Of a DNA stretch of 64,000 nt, positions 1-11,575 are shown piece by piece (position 1 is the first letter of the stretch; each line of letters opens with the position of its first letter). Source of the DNA: Oncomelania hupensis (lineage: Eukaryota > Mollusca > Gastropoda > Littorinimorpha > Pomatiopsidae); the NCBI GenBank assembly GCA_036898135.1, contig JBAHVR010000276.1, forward strand, positions 61,001 through 125,000, read 5' to 3'. A program made the position numbers and the translations under genes. The notes beneath the pieces were generated by a model. It was not told where the DNA came from. It worked only from the letters and a program-made list of their open reading frames with translations, and did not search any database.

Positions 1-100
1 ATTATTATCATCATCTTTGTTCAGATATTTTTTTTTTTTAATGAAAAAAGACAGTAGTCTTAAATGGTTTAATTTGTGAACAGACTTTAGACTTGGGTGG

Positions 101-492
101 CCTCGTGGCGCAGTGGATAAGTCGCCGGTTTCCTATGCCGAAGGTCGCGGGTTCGATTCCCGCAAGGGGCGAACGTATGTGACTTAGGTACGAGACTATT
201 GAGGTCACCGAGGGTTTTCTCCGGGCACTCCGGTTTCCTTCTTCCCTTCAATAATGGTACTGGACGCAGTCAATATTAAAATTTCAAAAATAAAAATTCG
301 ATTTTCTTTCCGTCTTCTAATAGCGATCTCCCTGCCTTTACACCACCTGTTTGAGTGCTGGATGTATTTGGTGTGTGTGAGGGTGGATGAGACAGGTGAG
401 CGTGTATGTTGGTATAGATTGCTGCGCTTTGAGCCTGAATGATTTGGGGAAAGGCGCGTATAGCATCCTGTATTATTATTATTTATTATTGA
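101..492 (+). mobile_element. tRNA-derived SINE, full length (family A)
   Basis: Begins with a tRNA-like head (GGCGCAGTGGATAAGTCGCC, B box GGTTCGATTCC at about 152-162), then a body and a tail GCATCCTGTATTATTATT. The internal promoter boxes are well preserved. Further copies of body or tail lie at 4902, 5866, 10797, 46668 and 55457. Confidence 0.8.
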
Positions 493-783
493 TTGAGAAA
501 TGCATGTAATTTAATTTAATTTAATTTAATTTAAAATGAGCTTGAGGTCATATCTTCAAACATGCATGATCATAAAAAAAACCTATATTATTATAAAACC
601 ACCTTATTGAGGTAAAACTCAGTAAAAAGCGTGTATGCAACTTATTAAGACATTCCATCTCTACTATGAAGTCTTTATGCGTCAAATACTAAAGCAGGGC
701 GAGAACACAGTAGCATGGAAACAGCCAAAACTACAAATCCAACAATAGTGGCACATGTACAACTCCCAAGTTTTCCTTGCCTG

Positions 784-846
<63 letters not shown>

Positions 847-1081
847 AGGGAGGTGTAACGAACGGATATTTAGTGCGTGTGTATGCAAAATATATTTGAC
901 TCCTAAACGAATTAAACGTGCGTGCTGGACTCTCTGTTAACTACCACACCCACAAATATACGGACTGTTCCCAACACAAACAAACACCAACACCAGATAT
1001 CCGTTCCACGTTCTCAAAATTTATATAAATATTCAACAATAATTCTCATCAATCTTTCACTCAAATTCTTTCATACAATAA
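493..1081. other. Intergenic, no gene seen
   Basis: Contains a TTTAA tandem run at 513-536 and the GA tract; otherwise nothing recognisable. Confidence 0.5.
787..842. repeat. (GA)n microsatellite
   Basis: About 28 GA units with one interruption, followed by GGGA units. Confidence 0.9.
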
Positions 1082-1375
1082 TTCTTATCACAGTTAATTC
1101 TGAATACATGTCTCACTCAACATCAGCTTCATAACAATCCTGAAGACGTAGACCTAGAATACACGAGACGGATAAACGAAGCCTGGCAGTCACTTCCAAG
1201 GCCAATTCAAATAATCAAGCACAGTACCTTATTCGATGTACACGATTCACACGAGCTGGCACCAGATGCCAGAGTAGATGTTACAAACGACGAGTGTCGA
1301 CTGGGGGAGGAGCAATCGGAAAACTCCACTCCACCCGTAGTAGAAACCGTAGTCTCTGGTCAGCAAAGGGCGTAA
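1082..1375 (+). pseudogene. Open coding-like tail of unknown origin
   Basis: A frame without an ATG reads NNPEDVDLEYTRRINEAWQS, then HDSHELAPDARVDVTNDECR and ends VVETVVSGQQRA at a TAA (1373-1375). Charged and proline content looks like real protein, for example the C-terminus of a retroelement polyprotein, but no diagnostic motif is visible. It is not recognised. Confidence 0.2.
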
Positions 1376-2430
1376 GTCTGACCCTCTCCGATGTCTCTCA
1401 CACGTGGCCTTCGATCTCTCTCTCTGTCCCCACCTGGACAGCACCTAACCACAACCGCTCCTGAGTAGGCCTCTCGCCTCCAAGTAAGCCTCCAGTAGGC
1501 CGCTATACGACATACATATATACAAATGTCAATTCTCTGACTCGGATACTTTATATATTCTTCTTTAGTTTCACCCTTTCTCACCTCCCTTTGTTCCTCG
1601 TTTGTCCCATTCTGTTTCGTATGCGATCACCACTTTCCTTCTCCACCACTATTATTCATATCCAGGTAATCACTTCATGAATGAAAATTACTACAAGTAA
1701 ACATGCTCACGCCTTTCATTCATATTTCATTATCTACTACTCTACAACTATCGCCCCATGTAATTAATAATATTATTACATCAATGAAAAATTATATTCC
1801 GTCCTAGTGGACAACAGCTCACCACCTTCCAATACAACAAATGCAATTTCAAAATATACTTATCAGAATCCGACAATCATGGAAACATAGATACCTGTAA
1901 TTTTTACAGCACAAACAAATTAATCCACTTCCAGAGAGAAAGTCCCACCGAACCTATAACACCTTGATAAGCTCACAGTGCTTTCTTCCTCTTTATGTTT
2001 CAACGTTAACTTTATTTTCTTTTTCTTTACTTCTTTTAACTTTTTTGGCCTACACACACACACACTGCTCCACGGGCACACCAGCCTGACACAGAATTTT
2101 TGAGTGAGTGAACAATTTTTCCTCTAATTCAAACTTTGATTAATTCAAACCTTCATATCATTGGCTCCCGAATCATAGCCAATCAAAAACACCGTACAAT
2201 AATCGAATTATAAAAAACCCGGAAAAATCCCGTTCTCTACAGGAGGGAGGGAGGGAGAGAGATGGAGAGACAGAGAGGAATGGAGGGAGTGAAGGAGGGA
2301 TGAAAAGAGAGAGAGATGTATTCTAAGGGAGAAAAGTCACCCATAATCTAGTCAGACATGAAGTTTATATTCAATTTTTGCAAATAGTAGACGCACACAC
2401 ACAAAGAATATATTTTGTGTTTCTACTCTC
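1376..2430. other. Intergenic, no gene seen
   Basis: Low-complexity C/T-rich and AT-rich DNA, possibly the 3' end of the retroelement suspected at 1082. No domain found. Confidence 0.4.
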
Positions 2431-2800
2431 CTATCCTATCCTATCCTATCCTGTAACTCGGAGGTCGTAGGGGCACCACAGATGATCGTTTTACCAGCGT
2501 ACTCCATCTTTCCCTGTCCTCAGCAACCCTGATGGTTTCGCTCAGTGTCAAACCAGTCCATTCTCGAATGTTGTCCTCCCACCTCTTTTTCGGTCTCCCT
2601 CTTCTTCTACCTCCTTGCACTGTGCCTTGCAGGATGGTCTTTGCAAGACCTGATGATCTGGTGATGTGGCCATACCATTGGAGTTTCAGTTTTTTCACCA
2701 CTGTGAGCAGATCATCATGTTGTCCAATGGCTTGTGTGATGGTCTGTCGGACTTCGTCGTTGGTGATGTGCTGGGTATAGGAAATGCCCAGAAGTCTTAT
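2431..2800 (-). mobile_element. LINE 3' end, endonuclease-RT family with GGATA tail (copy A)
   Basis: The minus strand encodes the C-terminus of a non-LTR polyprotein: LLGISYTQHITNDEVRQTIT, then GRRRGRPKKRWEDNIREWTG. It ends in five TATCC units on + (GGATA on the element strand). Resembles RTE-type proteins often labelled craniofacial development protein 2-like. Severely 5' truncated. Confidence 0.8.
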
Positions 2801-3287
2801 GTTTCTACTCTCAACTTTGTGCAACTCGAGATGTTAATTTGAAAAGTGCCTAATGTATGTATAAACAATTCAAACTATTCAGTAAATCCCCAATGATGTA
2901 CTGAATAAGGTTGTGTTGTGAATTTAGAGACATGATTATATATATATCGTCTGTTTCCATTCAAAACCTTGTATATCCAAAAATGCAGTTTTGAGAAAAA
3001 CGAAAAAAAAAGTAAAAAAAAAAAAATCAGGTTTCACCAAAACAAATGTTTTTAGTACAATTTGTATTCAGTATTGAACAGAAAATTTGGTAGTGGACTG
3101 AAAGTGAATAGATTGAAATCCCATGCATGTTTGAGAAATAGACAGAAATGTTAACACACAAGGTTTTTACTATTTTGTATGTGCTGAAAGTTGCACGTTA
3201 TGAGGTGTTGACTGTTTTGCATGAGCTTGAAGTTGCTAGTTAAAAGAATGAGTAAGAGCGGCATGCTGACATGCAGCTTTGTCCTAT

Positions 3288-3545
3288 TTATGTATGTATT
3301 TATTTCATCATTTTAATGTAGCACCTTTCCAGCCCAAGAGCTGCTCAAGCCCAGATGACAATCCTGGGCCGTCCGGGATGGGGAGAAGGGACCTAGTGCG
3401 TGCTGATTTGTGTAGCTGGCACTCGGCAGTCTACACAGACTGTAGCCAATGTTTTGATGTTGTACTACTGTGCATATTTTGATGTTGTACTACTGTGCAT
3501 AGATGTGTAAACACCAGTCTACACAGACCGTAGTGAATATTTTGA
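3288..3545 (-). mobile_element. SINE family B fragment with local tandem duplication
   Basis: Contains GCACCTTTCCAGCCCAAGAG and GAGAAGGGACCTAGTGCGTG, shared with copies at 25826, 31975, 35693, 48303 and 58288. The end is locally duplicated, with TTTTGATGTTGTACTACTGT present three times between 3450 and 3565. Confidence 0.6.
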
Positions 3546-3847
3546 TGTTGTACTACTGTGCATAGGTGTGCAAACACTTGTGTGCAGTTCCAGACAGTGG
3601 GCACTGGGAATGTCTGCCATTCCAGACAGCTGGCGGTGAAAGGGTGAACATGAATTTGAGAGAGAGTTTATGTGAGTTCATGTTGTGGATGTCCATGTCG
3701 GCAGCCTAGGAAAGCCAGAGAGGGACCGGCGCCTTGATCAAGGACCCTCAACATGGGAAGAAGATTGCATCAATAATAGACATCTTGGAAGACTACTGAA
3801 CGGAAACAAATAGTTGATGATTATAATTTTGCTGAGGATATTATCAG

Positions 3848-4002
3848 GCGAATCTGATGGTTTGCAGGTGGTGATATGTCAGAACAACGTGACGAAACGT
3901 TCGACGTGTTGCAACGTGCTAGCCCATGAATTCATCCACGCCTTTGATTCCTGCAGAGCCAAGGTGGACTTTGAGAATCTGCGACACTTGGCATGCACAG
4001 AG
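3848..4002 (+). CDS. ATP23: ATP23 exon with HExxH active site
   Basis: Encodes the VVICQNN strand and the catalytic helix HEFIHAFD, then DSCRAKVD and LRHLACTE. Its donor GTATGT at 4003 is the first unit of a 38-bp tandem array (see repeat at 3990). Read-through past this donor reaches a stop within four codons. Confidence 0.87.
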
Positions 4003-7000
4003 GTATGTTGTTAGCATGTGGTATGTTGGCATGCACTGAGGTATGTTGTTAGCATGTGGTATGTTGGCATGCACTGAGGTATGTTGTTAGCATGTGGTAT
4101 GTTAGCATGCACTGAGGTATGTTGTTAGCATGTGGTATGTTAGCATGTGATATGTTAGCATGTGGTATATTAGCATGCACTGAGGTGTGTGAGGTATGTT
4201 ACATGTAATTATGTTTATAATAATAATAATTAACATTTGTACAGCGCCCTTCCTCACTAAAGCTCATAGCGCTTTACAGAAGAAAAAAATTTTTGTGTGT
4301 AGCATAATGTTAAAATGTATTTTACGATGTTGATTGCCCACAAATATCCTTGTAAATTCTATTGACCCTTTTACTTGATGCTGGCCCTTTGAAACTGCAA
4401 AACGTTAGCAAAAGTCAGAATAGGATGTCTTTGCACAGAGACTATTTGATGTTACAGCCAAGAATGTAATCAGCCTGTTTGGTTGCAGTTTGTTGAAAAT
4501 GAACCACTAATGAAAGTTTACAACTTTTATCTTTTACAGATTCGGGCGGCCAATCTTATGCACTGCTCCTTCATGGCAGCCTTTGCGTCCGGAGACGCGT
4601 CCCCCATAAATATTAAAGAAAAGCACGCTGTAAATATTTCCTTTTGATCTTTCTGAACTTCCAGTAATATCTTTATATAGTACGCTTTCTTTTGACTGTG
4701 AACGCGCATTTTCAGGACAGATCTATGCAATCTTTCTATATGAACGTGTATCCGAATGCAATCCGAATCCGAATGCGAACCTGACAGTGCCAGTGTGTCG
4801 CTGACCCTCTGCTCTCTTTCTTGCTACTCACCCACATTCAGCTAGTAGGCAAGTTTGTTGTACTTGTTTGGAGATTGAAAGCAGTAGTTGTTATTGTGTG
4901 AGCTGACCCGGTGGTGCAGTTTGGTGAGATGGCGGTTTCATGGGTTGAATGCCGCAGGGTGACTTAAGTACCAGACTTTTTAGGCCACTGAGGATTTTCC
5001 CAAGTTTTTCCAGTAATGGTATTGAAAGCAGTCGATCAAAATGTTCCAATTGAAAGCTGAATTTTTTTTCTTCTTCCAGGGTTTATTCTTGGCCTCGGTC
5101 ATCGGTCATTGACGCATAAAAATCTGAAATGACCGATTGTTTTGCCAGCCAGCTGGTCAAGTGACCTATTGATTTTACGATCGGGCGGTCAAACTTTGCG
5201 AAGATTTGTCATTTAAAAAGTTCTATACAAACTGCGAACCCAATAAAACTTAGCACAACCATTACCGAAACGAAATTATTTCCCCTTTCAGTATAGTACA
5301 AACTTTTCCGATCCATAGTTTTCATTGCTGACATGCAACGCGCCAACGCATTGACAGTCACAGTGTAAATCTAGTTTGCGATTCCATTTTGTCAAAAAAA
5401 AAAAAAAAAAAAAGCCACCGAAAAGAAAAGCCAAGGTCAGAAACTGGCCAAAAGTCGGTAATGGAGTGTTTCGGTTTTGCAAAATCATCGGCATCAACTG
5501 TGCGAGTGACAGAGTGTGACACTGACAGAGAGAGTGCAGAAAATCAAACTGTAAATCAACCAGCCATTCGCTCATTGTTGTCTCTTTCAAAGCAGTGAAA
5601 ACAGAAATAATTACTAATTAGCAGACAAATTAAAAAGGATTGAATTTCTCCTTATAACTGTGTGCATCAGCATGTCATTAAAACAATTTAAAAAGGCTGA
5701 ATATAAAATCGGTTAATGCCTTAGCGTTGTTATTTTGTACAATTTGTACTGATAGCGATCGAATGAAACTGTGTGACTTATTGCTTTCCAAAATGGCCTA
5801 TTGTTTTTCCTGTGAACTGGTCAAATGACCTATCATTGTCACTTTCAAGATTAATCCCTGTTCTTCTTCTGTCTTCTAATAGCGATCTTTCTGCCTTTGT
5901 TTACACCCCATGTTTGAGAGATACAAGGGTTTGTTGTGTAATGTGAGAGTGTGCTTAATGTGTGAGTATGTTTGTTGTAAAGATCACTGCGCTTTAAGCC
6001 TGGCTGGGCATTTGGGGGAGACGCATGTGTTTACAGCATCCAGTATTACCAGTTGTATTATTACATCTTTTACAGCAGTTTACAGGCATGCCTACCCAAA
6101 CGGAATTTCCGTATTTTTTTCCAGAAATTTAACAAACTCGGCATGCGCTATGGAAAATACGGATACTTGTTTCACGGTCCGGAAATAAATAAAACAACAT
6201 TGGGAAAAAAATTTCGAACTCGTTGGCCTGTGGTAATGCACCGCGTGACGTTTTTCCAAAGACAGCCGAATGCGGTTTAATGCCGCAATGCGCAGTCGCA
6301 GTAGAGACACGTGAAATCGAAGTATGCCGAACCAATTTTTGCGCAGTCACAGTGAAGATCGGTGCTCCTGAGACGGAATTCAAAACGTGGCGTCCAAACG
6401 AATAGATTGTGAATCTGAACCTTCAAAGAAACAGCGCAAGGGGCAGACATATCTTGCCTCAAATTCGGAAAAGTGTCCATTCGTTATTCGCAGCCCCACT
6501 GACTCAAAAGTATGATTTGTGTCAACCAGTTTGGCATCTCCGCAGGTGGTATGAACGATATCAAGCGGAACGTGGAAGGTCCACAGTATATCAAGAATTA
6601 CGAGGCTTTGGAGAAGAAAAAGAAGATTGTGGCAGCAAATCAATCTATCACTGGATTCTTCGCATAATATCAAAAAGGATGAGTGCAAAAATAATAGGTA
6701 GTAAAAGTAAATACGGAAATCGTAATAGTAATACTGAAATTTGAAAAAGCTAATACTGAAACTTCAAATTGAGGGTAGGCATGCTTGAGTTTGAGCGGCA
6801 GGGATAGCTCAGTCATCAGAGCACACGACTTGTGTACGTGCGTCTCGGGGGACGTGGGTTCGAATCCTGACTTCAGCAAACTATTTTGTGATTGCTGGAT
6901 AGTAGTGGCCAGCGCTTTGAGAAGCTCTCTGAGCTTGTAAGTGCGCTATATCTTTCTTTCTTTTCTTTTTTTTTAGTGGAAAATATATTGTTAAAAGGAG

Positions 7001-7479
7001 ACCAAAAGGTTGTGTCAACAACAACAGCAGGTTGGCTCACCAACATCTTGGACATAATCTTTATTGGAAGCAAGCAATCCTCTAAAGGGTCAGGGAATTA
7101 TGGGAAAGATCTGTGCCCGAGTGCATGTCAATCAAATGAATTAGTCACCTTACTGTATGTGCATTGTTCCATGATTCATTTGTTATTGTTGTGATTTTTC
7201 ACACTTTATTGTCCCTTTATTGTTGGACTTTACAAAATGGGTTTGTATGTAAAAACTTCATGACGTTTTAACCTCTGTCTGCAGCAATGCGTGAAGTCCA
7301 AAGCCCTCCAGTCGGTGCTGATGGTACGAAACGTCCCCGTGGAGACTGCCATGGAAATCGTAGACAGCGTCTTTGACAAATGCTACAATGACCTTGAACC
7401 TGTGGGTCGGCGTCCTCGGAAGAATTCCCGAGACCCCGAGAGGGCTTTGTTAGAAGGACAATATTATGGATACAGTTAG
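3848..7479 (+). CDS. ATP23: ATP23-like mitochondrial inner membrane metalloprotease, 3' half (3 exons)
   Basis: ATP23 family members process mitochondrial Atp6 in yeast and assist F1Fo ATP synthase assembly. Three exons read in phase: about 3848-4002, 4540-4629 (90 nt) and 7285-7479 (stop TAG). Exon one holds VVICQNN, the zinc-protease motif HEFIHAFD (3925-3948, an HExxH site) and LRHLACTE. Exon two begins IRAANL, as the family does after the LAC motif. Exon three holds VRNVPVETAMEIVDSVFDKC and the C-terminus. All three introns-exon joins are phase 0 with GT donors and AG acceptors. The first acceptor is uncertain (AG at 3847, or AG near 3834). N-terminal exons, including the CxxC segment, were not found upstream and may lie outside the window. 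The 2.6-kb second intron carries SINEs and a hAT-like element. Confidence 0.88.
3990..4195 (+). repeat. 38-bp minisatellite repeating the ATP23 5' splice site
   Basis: Units GGCATGCACTGAGGTATGTT plus GTTAGCATGTGGTATGTT. The first unit straddles the exon end (ACAGAG/GTATGT at 4003). Identical donor cores recur at 4041, 4079 and 4117, exactly 38 bp apart, then the array decays by 4195. Confidence 0.9.
4540..4629 (+). CDS. ATP23: ATP23 middle exon
   Basis: The acceptor is CTTTTACAG ending at 4539 and the donor is GCT/GTAAAT at 4630. It encodes 30 residues starting IRAANLMHCSF and ending INIKEKHA. The RAANL start follows the LACxE motif directly in this family, which fixes the join. Confidence 0.82.
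4902..5075 (+). mobile_element. SINE family A, head and body
   Basis: Diverged head (GACCCGGTGGTGCAGTTTGG) and body GACTTAAGTACCAGACTTTT...GGTATTGAAAGCAGTCGAT shared with the SINE at 101. In ATP23 intron. Confidence 0.65.
5866..6058 (+). mobile_element. SINE family A, body and tail
   Basis: Shares TCTTCTAATAGCGATC and CTGCGCTTTAAGCCTG...CAGCATCCAGTATTA with the SINE at 101. In ATP23 intron 2. Confidence 0.65.
6083..6787 (+). mobile_element. hAT-like DNA transposon remnant with BED-finger fragment
   Basis: Terminal inverted repeats CAGGCATGCCTACCC (6083) and GGGTAGGCATGCTTG (ending 6787). A shifted frame near 6528-6665 reads VNQFGISAGGMNDIKRNVEG and ends NQSITGFFA, resembling the BED-type N-terminus of a hAT transposase. 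Flanks share GTTT with a one-base offset. Confidence 0.65.
6800..6955 (+). mobile_element. tRNA-derived SINE (V-SINE-like tail)
   Basis: tRNA-like head 6800-6878 with A-box-like GATAGCTCAGTCATCAGAGC and a perfect B box GGTTCGAATCC. It continues to AGCGCTTTGAGAAGCTCT and AGTGCGCTATATC, the tail type of V-like SINEs. Not a functional tRNA gene because the stems do not pair well. Confidence 0.65.
7285..7479 (+). CDS. ATP23: ATP23 terminal exon
   Basis: Acceptor CTGCAG ends at 7284. The exon encodes QCVKSKALQSVLMVRNVPVE and continues to the stop at 7477-7479. It contains the family C-terminal helix (ETAMEIVDSVFDKCYNDLEP). A candidate poly(A) signal AATAAA lies at 7821-7826. Confidence 0.88.
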   Translation, partial: QCVKSKALQSVLMVRNVPVETAMEIVDSVFDKCYNDLEPVGRRPRKNSRDPERALLEGQYYGYS

Positions 7480-8774
7480 CAAATAGATGAGCTGGAAAAA
7501 CGCGTGTGTGCGTGAATGGAAGTGCGAATGGTAGAAATGTTTTCAAGAATTTGGGATCTGTTTAGTGTTCGTTTGTCCATAGTAACGAGAGCCTTGGTTG
7601 ATGTTACTCTTTTTTTTATTTTAAGGTCATAGTTGTACTTTGCAAAATTGGGAAAAAAATTGTGCAAAATTATGTAACCCAGTGCATAAATTCTGCATTT
7701 TGCATTATTTGGAAATTCAGTTTGAGTGTTAACACCACAGGACTTAACAATTCCTGATTTGAAATGAATTAATAAATTACACAAAGTAGAACAGTCTTAG
7801 GGTTGTCTGAAAGTTTGTGTAATAAAGTGTGAAATTGACTTTTTGTTTTTTGATTGGCCATTCTGTGTGCATTTTTCCTTCTGTGTGCTTTTTTTTTCCA
7901 GACTCGTCGTGAAATACCTTGAAATAATAGTCATTATTATTAATTATTATGATGCCATCCAATGTGTTAGTAGGGCTCTGCTCCTGCTACACTTCCCATG
8001 AGAAAGCAACTTGAATTTTGCCACAATGGTTGACTTTTTTCTTCCTCTTTCCCCGTACAGTCATCGAAAACAAAATCACTGACGCTCACATGCAAACACA
8101 TTATAAGACAACACGATTTTATAAGAAAATATACCACCAACTGTCCAGCAGCTGGCTGTGTATTTATTCTTTCTTCGCTATTGATTATTTCACACCAAGA
8201 ATAAGTCTAAGTAAATAAATACAAATAATCTCTTAGAAGTGTTAACATAAAATATTTATCAAAAGGCGACTTCAGACCTGCCAAACGCTGACACTGCACT
8301 ATCAAATATGATTACATGAGAACATAATTTTTTTGTTACCCAATGCATTGTAGATCATGCACTGTAAACATGACTTCCATTGTGGATATTTTTTTTTGAA
8401 ATTCAAATTCGTTCATAGCTTTGTGTTGACAGAACAAAGATGGGGAATGTTTTCTGAAGAAGCACTCAAGCAGTCACATATATATACGTTTTGCATGAAG
8501 GTATGTGTTCAACACAATATAAATGCAGCGTCTTAACAAAAGACAACATATATTTGTGCCTGTGGGTAGTTGCTGTAACTGTATCGTCTGACAACATTAC
8601 AATGCCATGATATGATACGATACTACATGGAATGGAAAGTAAACCAAATTTTAAAACTAATCTTTATTATGCTTGCATGAGAACCCGCTCAGCACTGACC
8701 AAATTTCGTAGTACTACTTTCTTTAGCGAAACGACTGTATTAAGATTCAATCTTTAGCGAAACAGCTGAATAAT
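7480..8774. other. ATP23 3' flank
   Basis: Presumed 3' UTR up to a possible poly(A) signal at 7821-7826, then AT-rich DNA with no coding signal. Confidence 0.5.
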
Positions 8775-8995
8775 ATTCAATCGGACCTGGGTTCTTGGCG
8801 CACCGACGAACCCAGGTTCGAATCCTGTTGTGGGCAAGATGAAAAGTGGCCATTTTCACTGTCCATATTAACAGTGTGATTGCTCTGATGGTTCAGTGTT
8901 GCCTAGGTCCCTACCCACTTTTCTCTGGTAAATCCCCGTCTGCCCTATAGCCAATGGTGGGTGTAGATGTTAAACCTCAATGTTCATTCATTCAT
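8775..8995 (+). mobile_element. SINE family C with tRNA-like head
   Basis: B box GGTTCGAATCC at 8815-8825. The body ends TGTTAAACCTCAATGTTCAT followed by ATTC repeats. A second copy of the body lies at 36018-36195. Confidence 0.6.
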
Positions 8996-10750
8996 TCAAT
9001 ATCAAATATAATTATGTGCCAACTTAACGTTAATTTCGATTGAAGCAAGTCTGAAATATCATGTGGAGAAAGAAGACCAATAATTAGGGCAAACAACCTT
9101 ATTCAAGCATAGATAGACTCGCATTGCTACATGTTTGCATTAAAAAAATAACAGATGGAGAGCAGGAATGGGGTCAAGGGATAACATTTAAAACCTTGCA
9201 TAACAGAGCCACAGTGGTACATTATTCTATTTCCGAGCTGAAGATAAATTCACTTATTTCCCAATACACTACAAATGTAAAATTGAAATAATAATAACAA
9301 AAAAATTAAAATAAAAAAAAAATTATTTAAAAAAAATACAATATTAAACTTAGCTTTACACAAGTTAATATAACTACAACAGTAATAGTACACTAAGCTC
9401 ACAAACAAACATCCTAGCAAAGTCAATGATGATTTGGATAACCACAGTTTTACAAAAATAACTACACCTTCCCCCTACCCCACCCCCCTTACAAACTTCT
9501 CCCCCACCCACCCTGTCCAAAAAATAAATAAAATAAATCATTAAAAAGAAACGACCACCACAAGATACAAAATGAATGGCAAACAACTGCAGTGCAGAGG
9601 TCTCTTCACAATTTCAAAGTTGAAACTCATAAAATTAAATGAACACAACCTTTTATCATCCAGCCTGCATTCATTTACAACATTACACTCAAAAAAGATC
9701 ACCTCTTCTCCTGAGAATTTAACAACTGCAGTCACTATTACGAAAAGCAAAGCTTTGCATGCAATGAACAAAGGCAACAACAATCACAAAAATTTATTAA
9801 CCCACGAAAGTAAGTGCAGCACCCTAATAACCGCAAACCTGAACTACAGAAGCTCACAACAATGGAAAAGTATCTAACTCACTTCCTACTGGGCGACTTT
9901 GGTCTACCTGCATACTGGCCATGTGCACTATTTAGTTAAAAAATTGTATAAAGTACTCCACAAAAAGAACCTGAACGTTTTAGGAGTTATTGTTGACATA
10001 TTGGTACACTATAGTGCACAGTTTCAAATGTTTCAAGCGGAAAATCCCTGAAGGGAGGGTATAAATGGCCCTATTTTATTAATAGAAGTAGATGACGCCG
10101 TATTAGTTGGCAAAAATCACCCCAACCAGTGATTATGAAATAAAACTGCTGCGTCTTTCTGCAGCTGAAGAACACTATGCAACAACAAGGAAATGGAGCA
10201 AATTTGAAAGCTAGGACTTGAGTTTCAAAAATGTAGTACAAAAATTTATGTCATTGAAGCAAACAGAAACAAAATATACATCACAGTTATCGCAGTAGTT
10301 GGTGGGGAAGCGATGGGCAGGGGACCACTGGGATCGCTGTGGCTAGTAGGGAGTGAGTTAATAGGGCTGTTTGCTAAGGTTATGCAGGCAGTGGACCTGA
10401 AAGTGACCATGGCCCCAATCCAATGGTCAGAGGCTAGCTGTTGAGGGCATATATATCTGCACAGCAATGCTTGACAGATCAAGATTGACTGTTTCGTGCA
10501 AACAGGCCTATTAAACAAATCTGTTTTCCTCAAGAGGGTTAAAACAGTTTGGGTAAATCTAAGAAAACCTCTGCATGCATACAAATAATAATAAACAAAG
10601 TAGCTTTAGCAGCAAATGAAATGTAATGTCATGTATCAACGTACCGAATGTGGCTGCTCAAACCAAAAAGAAGACCCATTACATAGTTTAAGCTTTTACC
10701 AGTTATTTACAAGACTACAAACAGCCACCATAGCTCCCTCAATTATTTGT

Positions 10751-10823
10751 AATAATAATAATAATAACAATAACAACATCATCAATAATAATAATAACTA
10801 TTATTATTAGTTGTAATAATAAT
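10751..10823. repeat. (AAT)n repeat
   Basis: Interrupted AAT/AAC units abutting the tail of a minus-strand SINE. Confidence 0.85.
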
Positions 10824-11070
10824 GATACAGGATGCGGTCGCATGCTTTTTCCTCAAGTGAACTTGAAATGGCAAAAAAAAAGCATTTTAGAAATTTAGAT
10901 TGATTGCCTCCAAAACCATTTACTGAAAGGAGGGAGGAAACCGAAGCACCCGGAAGAAACCCTTGGTGACCTGAAAAGTTTCATACATAACTTCGTCTCC
11001 TCTGGAGTTCAAATCCATGAACTTCTGCATAGGAAACAATTGCTCTACCCACCATGTCACAAGGCCATCC
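10797..11070 (-). mobile_element. SINE family A, minus orientation
   Basis: Starts with the tail complement AATGATACAGGATGCGGTCG and includes the CCCTTGGTGACCTGAAAAG body complement and a decayed head. Internal part partly replaced. Confidence 0.55.
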
Positions 11071-11179
11071 TATCTACAGGCACCTAACTTAAGGATTTAT
11101 GCCCCGCAAGGATGGGTGAGAATGGGGATGCTGATCAATACAAGGTGTCAATGTGATGTGCATGTTAATAGATTTCTTT

Positions 11180-11575
11180 CAAAACCCCCACTTCGCAGTT
11201 CGTCGTGCTTTTCGTTTCATACTGCATGTGACGCCGATAATTGTTATGCTACTGGATTGGCTGCAGCAGACGGACTTGGACTACTTCCAGTATCTCGCTT
11301 CAAACTATGTTGTAAGTCTCAAAATGAGTGTCGATCCCCATTCTCACATCCAAAATGACCGAGTAGGATTCCTTATACATGTAATATTATTTTGGATGTC
11401 CTACAAGCGCTGTAATAAACAAAACATACATACGAAATCAGCTTCGTGGGAAAGTCCGTTTTCACAACACCACTCCACGGCATTTCATGAACTTCCACCT
11501 TTGCATACTAATGACAACCTGAACTGCAGACATCATGGACAGAAAGTAGTGCAGAATCACATTCACAACAAAAAT
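11180..11575. repeat. Dispersed repeat of unknown class (copy 1)
   Basis: Shares ordered words with 27740-28140: TATCTCGCTTCAAACTATG / TATTTCATTTCAAACTAAG, GTCCGTTTTCAC / GTCTGTTTTCAC, CCTTTGCATACTAATGA / CCTTTGCATGCTAATCA, and AGAAAGTAGT. No coding capacity is apparent. Confidence 0.5.

Noticed and set aside
101..176. A true tRNA gene
   Set aside because: The tRNA-like head continues into a SINE body with a TTA-rich tail that recurs elsewhere, and the stems are imperfect.
6800..6878. A true tRNA gene
   Set aside because: B box is perfect, but acceptor stem pairing is poor and a V-SINE-like tail follows.
10246..10584. 112-codon minus-strand frame
   Set aside because: No motif or splice context; probably chance in the intergenic region.
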